The notes: generated from the sequence alone by a model not told the origin. A stretch of DNA of 45,401 nt from Oscillospiraceae bacterium (GCA_015067675.1 SVMB01000020.1:1-45401), one strand, 5' to 3'. Shown: positions 23,802-33,335, counted from the first letter of the stretch. A program made the numbers and translations.

Positions 23802-25859
23802 TCATACTTCCTGCCAGACATACAGCGCTGCATCCGATACATCCTTCGCTGTCCATGCAACGCGGCCACCTTCAACACTGCACGGGACCTTCTCACAGGT
23901 TAATACGTTGATCAACTCACCGCTGCAGGCATTGATCTGAACCGAAAGCGCCACATCACAGGGGCGGGTATCATAATAAGGCACCATCGTTTTATAAAGA
24001 GAGACAAAAGTGCGTTTTCCAGCATCATCACGGCGCAGCATGACTTCCAACCATGAGGGAGCATCGGTTTCGACAACGGGTTTTTCGTAGAGAATATGAC
24101 GTACCAGGGCTGCAAAAACCTTGCGCTGGCGCTCGGGTTGCACATCAAAGAGCGGCGAGCACATCCACCAGACTTCTCCCTTCCCCACTCTGCGGCAGGT
24201 AACGGCAGGATTGGTGGTTCGTTCCATGGGTGGATTGGAAAGCGCGGATGCAAACCGGTACTGTTCACGGGAATGACAGGCAGCTCGGGTGACGGTGGCG
24301 AATACTTCCACGTCATCGGCTGAAATACGGCCGACAGAGGCAGCACCGCTGTAGAAAAGCGGATAATCACTGCTTGCATTGTCAAAGATTGGCTCATAAC
24401 CGGGCTTGGGACTATAGTAAACGCTGTCCTCAGCATAGCAGCCGTCGATTGCTACGCCGGTCAGATTCTCAAGCGTCATACCTGCGTATCCGTTGGGATC
24501 TTTTTGCCCCGAATCCCCGGATACGATGAGCTTGCCGCCGGCTTCCACATATGCACGAAGCTCCGCAATCTGCGCATCTGTCATCAAATGCTGACGGGTG
24601 ACGACAGTTACGGGGGCGTTACCAACCTTGGTGACAAAGTCATAGGTGATATTGTGGTCAATCATGGTACGGGCAAACTGGGAGAACAAGTCTGCATAAG
24701 GCATATGGTATGCATTGTGAAGTGATTTGCCGTTGTCAGCCGGGTCATAGTTGGATGCAAAGTCCACCAGGAAATCGATTTCCGACGACACAACAGCCTC
24801 GGGAGCCCAGTTATCGAAAAGCGGTTTCAGTTCTCCCTTAATGCGTCCCATGCGCTCGTAAAGACGCTTGTCCAGAGTACCCGCCGGATCGATGGCATCG
24901 ATGAAGAGGAAGGCTGCACCGTGAAGAAGGGCTGCGATTGCACTGAACCGGAGCTCCTCATCGGTCTTGGTGGTGGTGTGATCACCCAGATTCATGCATC
25001 GGGAGATCATGAACTCCATGGGACGATTGGGGGTGATGTTTGACAGAAGCTTGCAGAGAGCAGAATATTTCAGCGCGTCGCCGTAGAAGTCACCGGCGAT
25101 GTAATCAGAAAGTGCCGCGTACTCATTTGAGAAAGCACAGGTCCAACCTGAACGGTAGAAGGCAGACTGGAAAGCAATGGTGGTGCCCGGTTTGTGGGCA
25201 TCGACAGTCTCACGGATAATTCTGTTGAATTCTATCATCCAGCGTTCGCGGGTGCGCAGGAAAGTATGCCAGTTGGGGTTGTCAAAGTCAACCTTGTCGG
25301 GAATCTCAAGGCCTGTTTCCTCATAAAACTTCGCACGGCAATGATTACAGGTGCAGATCGCGCCATGCCAACCGCACATGTCAACCCACAAACCCTCAAA
25401 ATCGTAGTCATCACACAGCTGCGCAAACTGATTGCGCACGTATTCCTGATAACCGGGAGCATTGAGGCAGCACAGACCAAAGCGGCTCGGGATGCCGCCC
25501 AGACCGGTCATGGAATCCGACCCGTCGATGCGGCGGATACGCCAGCCGGGATGAGTCTCATAGGCCCAGCGGGACCAGATGTTGAAGTACACAATGGGGC
25601 GAATGCTGCGGGCACGCAGCGCATCCAGCGTCTCACGGATGATGTCGCGGCCGTGAAGTCCTTCGTGCATATGACCGTATTTGGTCGGGAAGAAACATAT
25701 TCCAAGACAGTTGCCTGCATAGACCAGCGCTGTGTCAACACCTGCCGCCGCCATGCAGTCAGCATAATGCTCGGGGTCAAACTTTGTCATGAAATCAGGA
25801 TTCCAGTCCGGAATATGCATATCCACCAGGTTGCGGAAATTGGATTCTTTATACCACAT
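23802..25859 (-). CDS. GHL6-like putative glycoside hydrolase with trimerisation-like domain
   Basis: A 685-residue cytosolic protein. The N-terminal barrel (about 10-330) matches the hypothetical glycosyl hydrolase 6 pattern: DMHIPDWNP at the start, then TKYGHMHEGLHGRD, PIVYFNIWSRWAYETHPGWR and GLWVDMCGWHG (D160, candidate catalytic acid). C169-x-C-x2-C-R-x2-F-x-E follows, shared with the TIM-barrel protein at 8443. A middle part (about 360-470, VTVVTRQHLMTDAQIAELR, AGGKLIVSGDSG) resembles the beta-galactosidase trimerisation (GATase-like) domain of GH42, and a beta domain ends the protein. AGGAGG precedes the ATG. GH29-like fucosidase or GH42-like galactosidase activity are both conceivable. 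First gene of a two-gene operon with the protein at 21149. Confidence 0.75.
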   Translation of the reverse strand: MWYKESNFRNLVDMHIPDWNPDFMTKFDPEHYADCMAAAGVDTALVYAGNCLGICFFPTKYGHMHEGLHGRDIIRETLDALRARSIRPIVYFNIWSRWAYETHPGWRIRRIDGSDSMTGLGGIPSRFGLCCLNAPGYQEYVRNQFAQLCDDYDFEGLWVDMCGWHGAICTCNHCRAKFYEETGLEIPDKVDFDNPNWHTFLRTRERWMIEFNRIIRETVDAHKPGTTIAFQSAFYRSGWTCAFSNEYAALSDYIAGDFYGDALKYSALCKLLSNITPNRPMEFMISRCMNLGDHTTTKTDEELRFSAIAALLHGAAFLFIDAIDPAGTLDKRLYERMGRIKGELKPLFDNWAPEAVVSSEIDFLVDFASNYDPADNGKSLHNAYHMPYADLFSQFARTMIDHNITYDFVTKVGNAPVTVVTRQHLMTDAQIAELRAYVEAGGKLIVSGDSGQKDPNGYAGMTLENLTGVAIDGCYAEDSVYYSPKPGYEPIFDNASSDYPLFYSGAASVGRISADDVEVFATVTRAACHSREQYRFASALSNPPMERTTNPAVTCRRVGKGEVWWMCSPLFDVQPERQRKVFAALVRHILYEKPVVETDAPSWLEVMLRRDDAGKRTFVSLYKTMVPYYDTRPCDVALSVQINACSGELINVLTCEKVPCSVEGGRVAWTAKDVSDAALYVWQEV

Positions 25860-25900
25860 AAGTAGCTTCCTCCTGTTGACAGTAGTACCCAGTTTATTTC

Positions 25901-25929
25901 ATTATACGTTATGGGAAAGTCAGCTGCAA
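25901..25929 (-). promoter_or_regulatory. Promoter of the GHL6-like operon
   Basis: Minus-strand TTGCAG (25924-25929) and a perfect TATAAT (25901-25906) are 17 bases apart, about 35 bases before the ATG. Confidence 0.7.
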
Positions 25930-26032
25930 TAACTGGACTGTATCTGTTCGTATCCAAAGTATACTTCTGAATATATTTGAAAGTATGAATATGAGCTCTG
26001 AAAGAGTAATTGCAAAAAAGAGAGAATTCCAC

Positions 26033-26061
26033 TTGTATTCCACTGCATCTTGTGTTACGAT
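26033..26061 (+). promoter_or_regulatory. Promoter of the isochorismatase-beta-lactamase operon
   Basis: TTGTAT (26033-26038) and TACGAT (26056-26061) are 17 bases apart, with the ribosome binding site AAGGAGGG at 26079-26086. TTGCAA/18/TGTATT just upstream is an alternative reading. The 100 bases between this and the divergent promoter hold no further element I can support. Confidence 0.5.
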
Positions 26062-26094
26062 AAAGAAAACCTCACTTCAAGGAGGGCTTGTCAG

Positions 26095-26895
26095 ATGACC
26101 ATCAATGTACCGGCCTGGTATTACGCACATCACGGCGCCGATTACAGTCTGGAGCATCCAGGGCAGGGATTTGGCGGCTGGACAAAGACAGAAATTCCGA
26201 TTGATCCCGAACATACAGCCATTCTGGTCATGCATGCCTGGTATCAGGCTCCTTATGAGCTTGTGCCAAGCATCTGGAAGAGAGTTGAATACATTCCGAG
26301 AGCCCAGAAGATAATGACGGAGGCTTTTCCGGGATTTCTGGAAAAGGTCCGCGCAAGCGGAGTTCGTCTGATTCACATCGGCAGTCGATCCGAAAAGAGT
26401 CTCGAGAGTCTTCCGGGATATCAGCGCGTAAAGGCTGCATTTCCGCCAGAGGCCCCGTTTGAACGAATCGAGCAGGACGAAACCGCGAAAGCCCTGCAGG
26501 AATTCAGACGTATCCATGTGCATAGCGACAACAACCCCGAGGAAAGCAGGATCAATTACAGTACCCGTGACTTCGCAATCCGCCCCCGCGACGACGAAGA
26601 TGTGGCCTGTACCACCGGGCAGCTGTTCTACTTATGCAAAAAATATCAGATCACGCATCTGATCTACACCGGCTTTGCCGTCAACGCCTGTTTGACCATG
26701 TCACCCTGCGGCTTTTTTGACATGACCCGGCACGGTCTGATCTGTTCAATCGTCGAAGACCTGACTACAGGGGTTGAAAACCGTGAATCCTGTGCTGCTG
26801 AAGCCAACAAGGCCTATGGATTGTGGTCATTTGGCCTCTGGGGTGGGTTCAAATTTGAAAAAGCGGATATCGAAAATACGTTGCTGAAAGGTTAA
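26095..26895 (+). CDS. Isochorismatase-fold (cysteine hydrolase superfamily) protein
   Basis: A 266-residue protein of the isochorismatase-like superfamily, members of which hydrolyse amides, ureides or enol ethers with a Cys-Lys-Asp triad. The nucleophile elbow is clear: YTGFAVNACL, with Cys199. The first-strand Asp normally seen in LVIDMQ is replaced, since the strand reads ILVMHAW with His47 at that position. The usual Lys before the F-x-x-T segment is also not obvious (RPRDDEDVACTTGQL). The active site is therefore unusual, and the reaction cannot be inferred. The start at 26095 follows AAGGAGGG; an upstream in-frame ATG lies within the promoter. Its stop overlaps the next start by one base, so the two are translationally coupled. 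Confidence 0.82.
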   Translation: MTINVPAWYYAHHGADYSLEHPGQGFGGWTKTEIPIDPEHTAILVMHAWYQAPYELVPSIWKRVEYIPRAQKIMTEAFPGFLEKVRASGVRLIHIGSRSEKSLESLPGYQRVKAAFPPEAPFERIEQDETAKALQEFRRIHVHSDNNPEESRINYSTRDFAIRPRDDEDVACTTGQLFYLCKKYQITHLIYTGFAVNACLTMSPCGFFDMTRHGLICSIVEDLTTGVENRESCAAEANKAYGLWSFGLWGGFKFEKADIENTLLKG

Positions 26896-28352
26896 TGAAT
26901 ATGTTTGACTTTACATTACATGCTCCTGAAACGCAGGGTGTGCGCAGCTCTGACATTATCGAGTTCATCAGACGTCTGTGCATGAACAAACCCGGACAGG
27001 AGCCTCACGGATTGATTCTCATGCGTCATGGCAAGATGATTGCCGAGGGCTACTTCAAACCCTTCGGACAGGAATACCGCCATACATTGTTTTCTGTTAC
27101 AAAAAGCCTTGTTTCCACGGCGATCGGCTTTGCAGTACAGGAAAAGCTTGTCTCTGTTGATGATAAAATATCCGATTATTTCCCGGAAAGCCTGCCGGAT
27201 CCGCTGGATCCCGGCTTTGAAAAGTTGAAGGTACGCCATGTTCTGATGATGTCAACAGGTCTTGATGACAGCCATGTCCCGATGGGCATTGAGGGTATGG
27301 CTGCCGGCTACGATGTCCCCGCCGCCTTTTTCCGTACCAAATTTCTGGATGAGCCGGGCCAGACCTTCCGTTATCAGGGCATCGCAACGCATATGCTGGT
27401 GCTGCTCTTGAAAAAAGTATCCGGCTGCAGATTGATTGACTACCTGATGCCGCGTCTCTTTGAGCCCCTTGGTATTCCCCGTCCCGATGCTCTCTGCGTA
27501 CCAGACGGTGCAGAACTGGGCTACAGCGGCTGCAGACTGTCTCTGCGCGAACTTGCATTGTATGCGCAGTTTTATCTGCAGGAAGGCATGTGGGAGGGCC
27601 GTCAGCTGCTCAACGCCGAGTGGATTCGCATGGCTTCCGCAAAGCACGTCGGTACGGATACGGTGGTGCACGGCCCTGACTGGCAGTCCGGTTACTGCTT
27701 CCAGTTCTGGCGCGGGACGCATAACACCTACCGTTTCTGCGGCGCATATGGACAGATGAACATCGTCATGCCCGACCTTGACATGGTCTGTCTGCTCCAG
27801 TCAGGATATACGACGGATGTGCTGCAGTACGTGGTGGATTCCTTCTACGATACCGTTGCGGCCGGAGTGCAGGACGCTGCATACGATCCCGATCCTGCGG
27901 CTGAACTCGTATTGCGCAAAACCTGCGAGAATCTGACTCTTACGCACGTTTTCGGTGATATCTCCCCTCTCGCCGCTCATCTCAACGGCTATGATTGCCA
28001 GGGTACCGACGATTTTATCCGATGCACGCTGCAGTTTGCTGCCGGAAACTGCGTGCTGACGCTATACGATCTGCACGGCAGGGTCTACACCGTGGCAGCG
28101 GGACTTGCAAGACCTGTCCTTGCCCCTTCCACTCTGGCAGACCGCTGGGCAGCCGAACCCTCAGCATACAATCAGGCAGAGGCAACAGCCTGTTTTGTCA
28201 ATCTCAACACCCTTCGCATTTCGATCCGTGTTGTACCTACCCCGACGCTGATTACGCTTGATCTCGGCTGGACAACCGATGGTCTGAAACTGGAGATGAC
28301 AAGCCTGCGCGGCCGATGCGACGGCGGACTCAGCTTTACGGAAACGAAATAG
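26895..28352 (+). CDS. Class C beta-lactamase-fold serine hydrolase
   Basis: A 485-residue penicillin-binding-protein/beta-lactamase-fold hydrolase. The S67-V-T-K70 motif (SxxK) is in FSVTKSLVSTAIG, a GYSGCRLS segment sits where the Y-x-N motif is expected, and GAYGQMNIVMPDLDMV is the third-motif region. The last 120 residues or so form an extra beta-rich domain. There is no signal peptide, which argues against a periplasmic or secreted beta-lactamase and for an intracellular esterase or amidase. It starts on the stop of the isochorismatase-fold gene (TAATG), or six bases later at MFDF. Substrate unknown. Antibiotic resistance should not be inferred from the fold. Confidence 0.85.
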   Translation: MNMFDFTLHAPETQGVRSSDIIEFIRRLCMNKPGQEPHGLILMRHGKMIAEGYFKPFGQEYRHTLFSVTKSLVSTAIGFAVQEKLVSVDDKISDYFPESLPDPLDPGFEKLKVRHVLMMSTGLDDSHVPMGIEGMAAGYDVPAAFFRTKFLDEPGQTFRYQGIATHMLVLLLKKVSGCRLIDYLMPRLFEPLGIPRPDALCVPDGAELGYSGCRLSLRELALYAQFYLQEGMWEGRQLLNAEWIRMASAKHVGTDTVVHGPDWQSGYCFQFWRGTHNTYRFCGAYGQMNIVMPDLDMVCLLQSGYTTDVLQYVVDSFYDTVAAGVQDAAYDPDPAAELVLRKTCENLTLTHVFGDISPLAAHLNGYDCQGTDDFIRCTLQFAAGNCVLTLYDLHGRVYTVAAGLARPVLAPSTLADRWAAEPSAYNQAEATACFVNLNTLRISIRVVPTPTLITLDLGWTTDGLKLEMTSLRGRCDGGLSFTETK

Positions 28353-28376
28353 TACTTGATAACCATCGATATGACA

Positions 28377-28418
28377 AAGCCACCGCCGGTTGATACCGGC
28401 GGCGGCTTACTTTTTTAT
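28377..28418. terminator. Bidirectional intrinsic terminator
   Basis: The stem AAGCCACCGCCGGT / ACCGGCGGCGGCTT (one mismatch) with a TGAT loop is followed by TTTTTTT. It serves the beta-lactamase-fold operon and lies just beyond the convergent DUF6259-like gene, whose stop overlaps the T-run. Confidence 0.85.
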
Positions 28419-30967
28419 TCAACAAATACGTTAACGCTCAAGGGTGTCAGTGTCAGTTCACGGCTGTCAAGCGTACAGTTGACGGTTTCATCGGAAGCAT
28501 TGGTAACAAAGGTAACGGTCTTACCGTTCCAGTTCCACTTCATTGCATTTACAAGCTCAAAACGTTCCACAAGAGAGCGGTTCATACCGGCAATACAGGT
28601 GTGATACGGGATATTGCCGCTGATCTCGCAGGGCGGCAGAATGCAGCCTTCTTCAAAGACCTCGCGCCACTTTACGCGGGCGTCCACGCAGGACTTCAGG
28701 AACGGGAACAGCGCATCATCCTTGCAGACATCGGCGTTGGACCAACCGAGAACCTGACCGGTTATCAGCGACTGCGCATAATGGCAACGACGATACACGG
28801 GATCGGCCTTTTTATAGCCATTTGTATTGCGGCCAAACATAATAACAGTACCTGCATAGACAGTCTGGAAGATCGGAACGAGTCTGGAAGAAATCCAGCA
28901 CCAGGTCAGATAGCCATCCAGCCAGCGGTTATAAACCTCGGCATTGCTCTCACTGGTAAGCGCGGCACCTGGTCTGATTCTGGTGCGGAGACCGTCAAGC
29001 AAGCGGGCATAGCCTTCATTCCAGTAGCTGCCGCCGCCGGGAAGATGGGGATGAGTGGGATCCATACACAGCTCAGCCATGTGAGCAGAAATCTGATCCA
29101 GATAGACAGCGCTGACACCGTAATCGCAGGTAAGCTTTTCGACGATTGAACGTACTTTACGCTGCCATATAGCGGTGGTGGGACACATATGAGCAAGCTT
29201 GCAAAGCTTTCCGTCAGGCTCATGAGAAGCGTAGGACGACCAGATCAGGCTGCCGTCGGCATTCTTGGACGCAGAAGCCAGTGCCTGTTCGGCGAAATGC
29301 GCATCCTCACCGCGCTTGTCACGGGTATCCCAGAGCAGGGCGTTGATATAGGGCATCACATGCACATCATTGGCTTCCAGCTCTTTAACCCCTGCCTCAA
29401 AGTCGGATTTCGGCGGGAAATAATGCGGAAAGTCATTGTTAAAGGGAATCCAGTGCCAGTTATAGAGATGATAACCGATCGGAACGCCGAGCTTTTCGCG
29501 CAGCATCAGTGCATCATCGATCCAGGCGCGGGGATTGTCGGAAGGAATCAGCGGACGGATGCTGATCGGGATGGGATCGGCATCGGGGTTTTCGTTGGGC
29601 ATCCAGTCCATGATCCAGAACGGCGTCTTGCGCATCCATTCGGGGATCCGGGCCATGCCGTCGTTGGGATACCAGGGCGTATTAACGGCAAAGGCGCGGT
29701 AGAGCTGGGCCGCCTCATACCAGCCGCCGCTGAATGCTTCCCAGACCAGATCGCCGGAGAGATTGAATGCGTTGGCGGGAGTACCCATATTCTCGGCATA
29801 CACCCGCACCGCCATCGTAATACGTCCACCGGCAGAGAGGGCGCTGAGCTGCTTTACACAGCCGCGGGGATCGTGGATACCTGCGTAAAGGCTCTCGGAC
29901 TGATTCAAAAAAGCCATGAACTGCATCGGTGTGGCAAATCCGCTGGGATAACGTCCCACAAAGCCTGCATCTCGCTTACCCCAGTCGGGATACACTGTAC
30001 CGCAGAAACTGGGCGTCAGACCATCGTAGACACCTTCCAGGACCAGAGGCGGCCATGTGATCCACATGACACTCACCTGCTCGTTGGTATTGGAAACGGA
30101 CAGGTTCCAGGTAATGCGCCTGCCGTCGCTGAACCCGCGCAGGGTCACGGCAAGTTCCGGGATATCTTCGTGATCTTCCAGCAGGATCACAGCCGTATTC
30201 CCCTGCCACTCGATGCGCACCGTGCGCCAGCCGCGTTCAGCACTCAGAATATGCTCGGTATCATCCTGTACGCACATTGTAAAGAGAGGAACATCGTTTA
30301 TCAGCACGCCGCCGGCAACGCGACGGATTGAAGCTGTGTAGTTTCCGGCTTTGAGCTCAAGATCACTTTGTCGGCAGACAGCAGAGGTAATTTCGGTTTC
30401 AAGTGTTTCCGCAGGAGCATCAACCGAGAGCGTGAAACAGATCGGATGAGCTTCATCGATCAGACGCAGATCCATGGGGACGCCGGCCAGATCTGCAAAA
30501 GGAATGAGGACATTACGCGCCGGAGAATAATAGGGCTCCGCACAGCCGGACAGGGTCACGGAATGCTTACCGTGCAAAGTAAGGCTGTCGATGAAGCTGA
30601 TATCGCGTTCGGCTTCAGACATCGGCAATTCATAGTCGGGGTTTTTGCCGGTCAAACGTTCGAAAGAATCATCAAGCTGCAGATGCATCCACTTGACCTG
30701 ATAATCCCAGCAGGACTCACCTGCGGTAAACCAGGTCTTTGCATGAAGATGCGGGCCGTTTTCTGTAAAGCGATAATGGGCAATCAGGCCATGAAGCGGC
30801 ACGCCGTCTTCGCTGACAGGACAGGAGTCAATGCAGACAACGCCGCCGCGAATCTGATACCCGGAGGCGGAATGAAACACAAAGGATCCGTTCACGGTAT
30901 CTGCGGTACGCAGAGAGACACCACCATGTTCAATGATGAGGGCGTGATCATGGATCTGGATATTCAC
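28415..30967 (-). CDS. DUF6259-like putative glycoside hydrolase
   Basis: An 850-residue cytosolic protein. A large beta-rich N-terminal half contains GFATPMQFMAFLNQSESLYAG followed by HDPRGCVKQL, a pattern I associate with DUF6259 proteins. A TIM barrel then runs from about 430 to 760: GVPIGYHLYNWHW, VHVMPYINALLWD, GVSAVYLDQIS (Asp624, candidate nucleophile) and ALTSESNAEVY (Glu673, candidate acid/base), with the HPHLPGGGSYWNEG loop between. A short beta domain ends the protein. The layout resembles GH36, GH101 and GH129-type enzymes. The start is GTG at 30967 with GGAGGAG upstream; no ATG alternative fits. It is 69 bases downstream of glnN without an obvious promoter, so it may depend on read-through. 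Substrate unknown. Confidence 0.72.
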   Translation of the reverse strand: MNIQIHDHALIIEHGGVSLRTADTVNGSFVFHSASGYQIRGGVVCIDSCPVSEDGVPLHGLIAHYRFTENGPHLHAKTWFTAGESCWDYQVKWMHLQLDDSFERLTGKNPDYELPMSEAERDISFIDSLTLHGKHSVTLSGCAEPYYSPARNVLIPFADLAGVPMDLRLIDEAHPICFTLSVDAPAETLETEITSAVCRQSDLELKAGNYTASIRRVAGGVLINDVPLFTMCVQDDTEHILSAERGWRTVRIEWQGNTAVILLEDHEDIPELAVTLRGFSDGRRITWNLSVSNTNEQVSVMWITWPPLVLEGVYDGLTPSFCGTVYPDWGKRDAGFVGRYPSGFATPMQFMAFLNQSESLYAGIHDPRGCVKQLSALSAGGRITMAVRVYAENMGTPANAFNLSGDLVWEAFSGGWYEAAQLYRAFAVNTPWYPNDGMARIPEWMRKTPFWIMDWMPNENPDADPIPISIRPLIPSDNPRAWIDDALMLREKLGVPIGYHLYNWHWIPFNNDFPHYFPPKSDFEAGVKELEANDVHVMPYINALLWDTRDKRGEDAHFAEQALASASKNADGSLIWSSYASHEPDGKLCKLAHMCPTTAIWQRKVRSIVEKLTCDYGVSAVYLDQISAHMAELCMDPTHPHLPGGGSYWNEGYARLLDGLRTRIRPGAALTSESNAEVYNRWLDGYLTWCWISSRLVPIFQTVYAGTVIMFGRNTNGYKKADPVYRRCHYAQSLITGQVLGWSNADVCKDDALFPFLKSCVDARVKWREVFEEGCILPPCEISGNIPYHTCIAGMNRSLVERFELVNAMKWNWNGKTVTFVTNASDETVNCTLDSRELTLTPLSVNVFVE

Positions 30968-31004
30968 AGTATCTCCTCCATTCCAATTGCGTTAGTAGAT
31001 TATG

Positions 31005-31028
31005 GGAGCACAGAATACTCTGTGCTCC
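31005..31028 (-). other. Perfect hairpin without T-run after glnN
   Basis: The stem GGAGCACAGA / TCTGTGCTCC with a 4-base loop sits nine bases after the glnN stop. On the minus strand it is followed by CATAATC, not a T-run. It could be a weak terminator or an RNA-processing site allowing partial read-through into the DUF6259-like gene. Confidence 0.5.
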
Positions 31029-31036
31029 GGAGAGAG

Positions 31037-33130
31037 TTACAGGACACTGTAGAGCAGCTCGGAATAGACCGGATAAGGCCAGTATTCTCGTCCAACGAGG
31101 GTTTCCAGCTCATCGACAATCTTTCTCAGTGCCTGCATGCAGGCAAAGATGTTTTCGCGGCAGAAAACCGCGCTGTCCAGCGCTTCCGTGTGATTCTTAT
31201 ACTCAAGGGCCATTTTTTCAAGTGTTTCAAGCATACGGCCCATGTCGGCGGCAAGCGCTGAAACACGACCAAGAAGTCCTTCTTCCAGCGAACAATCGAG
31301 CAAAGTGCTGACGGAACGCTTTTTGATGATCGTATCGGCGAGTGCGCTTTCCCATTTGAACACCGCGGGGATGATATTCTTCTTCACCATGTCGATCATG
31401 GTCAGTGCCTCGATGTGAAGGGTCTTGGCATAGTTTTCGAGCATGATTTCATAACGGGAATGGAGCTCGTCGGGAGTAAAGATACCGAAATGCTCAAAGA
31501 GCTTCTGGTTTTCGGGCTTGATATAGTAAGGCAGCGCTTCAACCGTGGTTTTGAGGTTGAGCAGACCGCGGCGCTTGGCCTCCTCTACCCAATCATCGGA
31601 GTAGTTATTGCCGTTGAAGATGATACGCTTGTGATCGCGGATGGTATGACGGATCAGACGGTTCAAGTCCTCACGGAAATTCTGGGAACCTTCCAGCTTA
31701 TCTGCAAATTGTTCCAGAGATTCGGCAACGATGGTATTAAGAATGACATTGATGCCGGAGACGGAGAAAGCGGAACCGGGGCTGCGGAACTCAAACTTGT
31801 TACCGGTGAACGCAAAGGGTGAGGTACGGTTGCGGTCAGTGGTATCCTGCGGAATATGGGGCAGGAAACTGGCACCGATTTCCATGAGGTTCTTGGTGCG
31901 GTCATGGTAGTCTTCCTTGTTGACCATGGCCTCAAGGAGGGCTGTGAGTTCGTCGCCGAGGAATACGGAAATGATGGTGGGCGGCGCTTCATTGGCGCCA
32001 AAACGATGGTCGTTACCGGCGGATGCCACGCTGACGCGGAGAAGATCCTGGTGCTCGTCCACAGCCTTGATGACCGCAGTCAGGAACAGCAGGAACTGGG
32101 CGTTCTGAGACGGCGTGGAGCCGGGATCCAGCAGATTCTTGCCGGTATCGGTGCTCAGAGACCAGTTATTATGCTTACCGGAACCGTTGACACCCTCAAA
32201 GGGCTTTTCGTGCAGCAGGCAGGCCATGCCATGACGACCGGCAATGCTCTTCATCAGCTCCATGGTGAGCTGGTTATGGTCGGCGGCAATATTGGTGGTG
32301 CCGAACAAAGGGGCCAGCTCATGCTGAGCAGGAGCGGCTTCGTTATGTTTGGTCTTGGCCATGACGCCGAGCTTCCAAAGGTTCTCGTCAAGATCCTTCA
32401 TGTACTCGGAAACACGTGCCTTGATCGCACCGAAATAATGGTCGTCCATTTCCTGACCCTTGGGAGGACGGGCTCCGAAGAGTGTACGTCCGCAGTAGAT
32501 CAGATCGGGACGCTTGAGATACATTTCCTTATCGATGAGGAAGTATTCCTGCTCGGCACCGACCGTGGGCAGAACACGCTGCACATCGGTGTTGCCAAAC
32601 AGCCGGACAATGCGCAGTGCCTGCTTCTCAATGGCCTGCATGGAGCGCAGAAGAGGCGTCTTTTTATCCAGCGCATAACCGTTATAGGAGCAGAAAGCGG
32701 TGGGAATGCAAAGGGTGTTATCCTTGATAAATGCATAAGAAGAAGGATCCCATGCGGTATAACCGCGGGCTTCAAAGGTAGCACGCAGTCCGCCGTTGGG
32801 GAACGAAGATGCATCAGGCTCGCCCTTGACAAGTTCCTTACCGGAGAACTCCATGATAACAGAGTCGTTGCCGTCAGGCGAAATGAAGGAGTCGTGCTTT
32901 TCGGCGGTAACGCCGGTCATCGGTTGGAACCAGTGCGTGAAGTGCGTGGCGCCCTTTTCGATTGCCCATTCTTTCATGGCGTTGGCGACGACATTAGCCA
33001 CGTCCAGGTCAAGGTGATGACCGGAGGTAATGACGCGGCGCAGCGTCTTATAGGTTTCACGGGGAAGACGGGCACGCATGACGCTGTCGTTGAAAACCAT
33101 GGTACCAAACATTTCGGGTAACGTGTTCAT
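31037..33130 (-). CDS. glnN: Glutamine synthetase type III
   Basis: A 697-residue glutamine synthetase of the GSIII type, which makes glutamine from glutamate, ammonia and ATP in the cytosol. The length (about 700) and the motifs separate it from GSI (about 450). FGTMVFND opens the GSIII N-terminal domain, THWFQPMTG and [16 protein letters not shown] are GSIII signatures, [10 protein letters not shown] is the catalytic strand, and [10 protein letters not shown] and [12 protein letters not shown] hold the ATP and ammonia site residues. AAAGGAG precedes the ATG at 33130, and it has its own promoter. It is a core nitrogen gene, typical of Bacteroidetes and many gut Clostridia, embedded among the sugar genes. 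Confidence 0.96.
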   Translation of the reverse strand: MNTLPEMFGTMVFNDSVMRARLPRETYKTLRRVITSGHHLDLDVANVVANAMKEWAIEKGATHFTHWFQPMTGVTAEKHDSFISPDGNDSVIMEFSGKELVKGEPDASSFPNGGLRATFEARGYTAWDPSSYAFIKDNTLCIPTAFCSYNGYALDKKTPLLRSMQAIEKQALRIVRLFGNTDVQRVLPTVGAEQEYFLIDKEMYLKRPDLIYCGRTLFGARPPKGQEMDDHYFGAIKARVSEYMKDLDENLWKLGVMAKTKHNEAAPAQHELAPLFGTTNIAADHNQLTMELMKSIAGRHGMACLLHEKPFEGVNGSGKHNNWSLSTDTGKNLLDPGSTPSQNAQFLLFLTAVIKAVDEHQDLLRVSVASAGNDHRFGANEAPPTIISVFLGDELTALLEAMVNKEDYHDRTKNLMEIGASFLPHIPQDTTDRNRTSPFAFTGNKFEFRSPGSAFSVSGINVILNTIVAESLEQFADKLEGSQNFREDLNRLIRHTIRDHKRIIFNGNNYSDDWVEEAKRRGLLNLKTTVEALPYYIKPENQKLFEHFGIFTPDELHSRYEIMLENYAKTLHIEALTMIDMVKKNIIPAVFKWESALADTIIKKRSVSTLLDCSLEEGLLGRVSALAADMGRMLETLEKMALEYKNHTEALDSAVFCRENIFACMQALRKIVDELETLVGREYWPYPVYSELLYSVL

Positions 33131-33206
33131 ACTGTTCTCCTTTTGGCATTTTCTGCGGCATTTACCATAGCAGAAAGCGATGACCGGAATGTAAAATTAC
33201 ATATAT

Positions 33207-33236
33207 ATCCTATCGCAAGGAGACGATATTTGTCAA
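33207..33236 (-). promoter_or_regulatory. Promoter of glnN
   Basis: Minus-strand TTGACA (33231-33236) and TAGGAT (33207-33212) are 18 bases apart, giving a leader of about 70 bases. The same TAGGAT -10 form appears at 37982. Confidence 0.55.
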
Positions 33237-33293
33237 TAGACGAAATCCCGAAATCCATGCATGCGGTCATCGCTTATTTGTCTTTTGCATCTG

Positions 33294-33335
33294 CAAAAAC
33301 CGGGCACACTCCCCTTTCAGGATGTGTACCCGGTT
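33294..33335 (-). terminator. Intrinsic terminator of the GRE activase operon
   Basis: The stem ACCGGGTACAC / GTGTGCCCGGT (one mismatch) is followed by TTTTT in the minus-strand direction, just after the activase stop codon. Confidence 0.8.

Noticed and set aside
26895-28352. Reading the beta-lactamase-fold gene as an antibiotic resistance gene
   Set aside because: It has the SxxK motif but no signal peptide, a changed second motif (Y-S-G) and an operon partner unrelated to cell wall or resistance. A cytosolic esterase or amidase is more likely.
31005-31028. The hairpin after glnN as a normal terminator
   Set aside because: The stem is perfect, but the minus-strand sequence after it lacks a T-run. 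It is listed as an unclassified hairpin.
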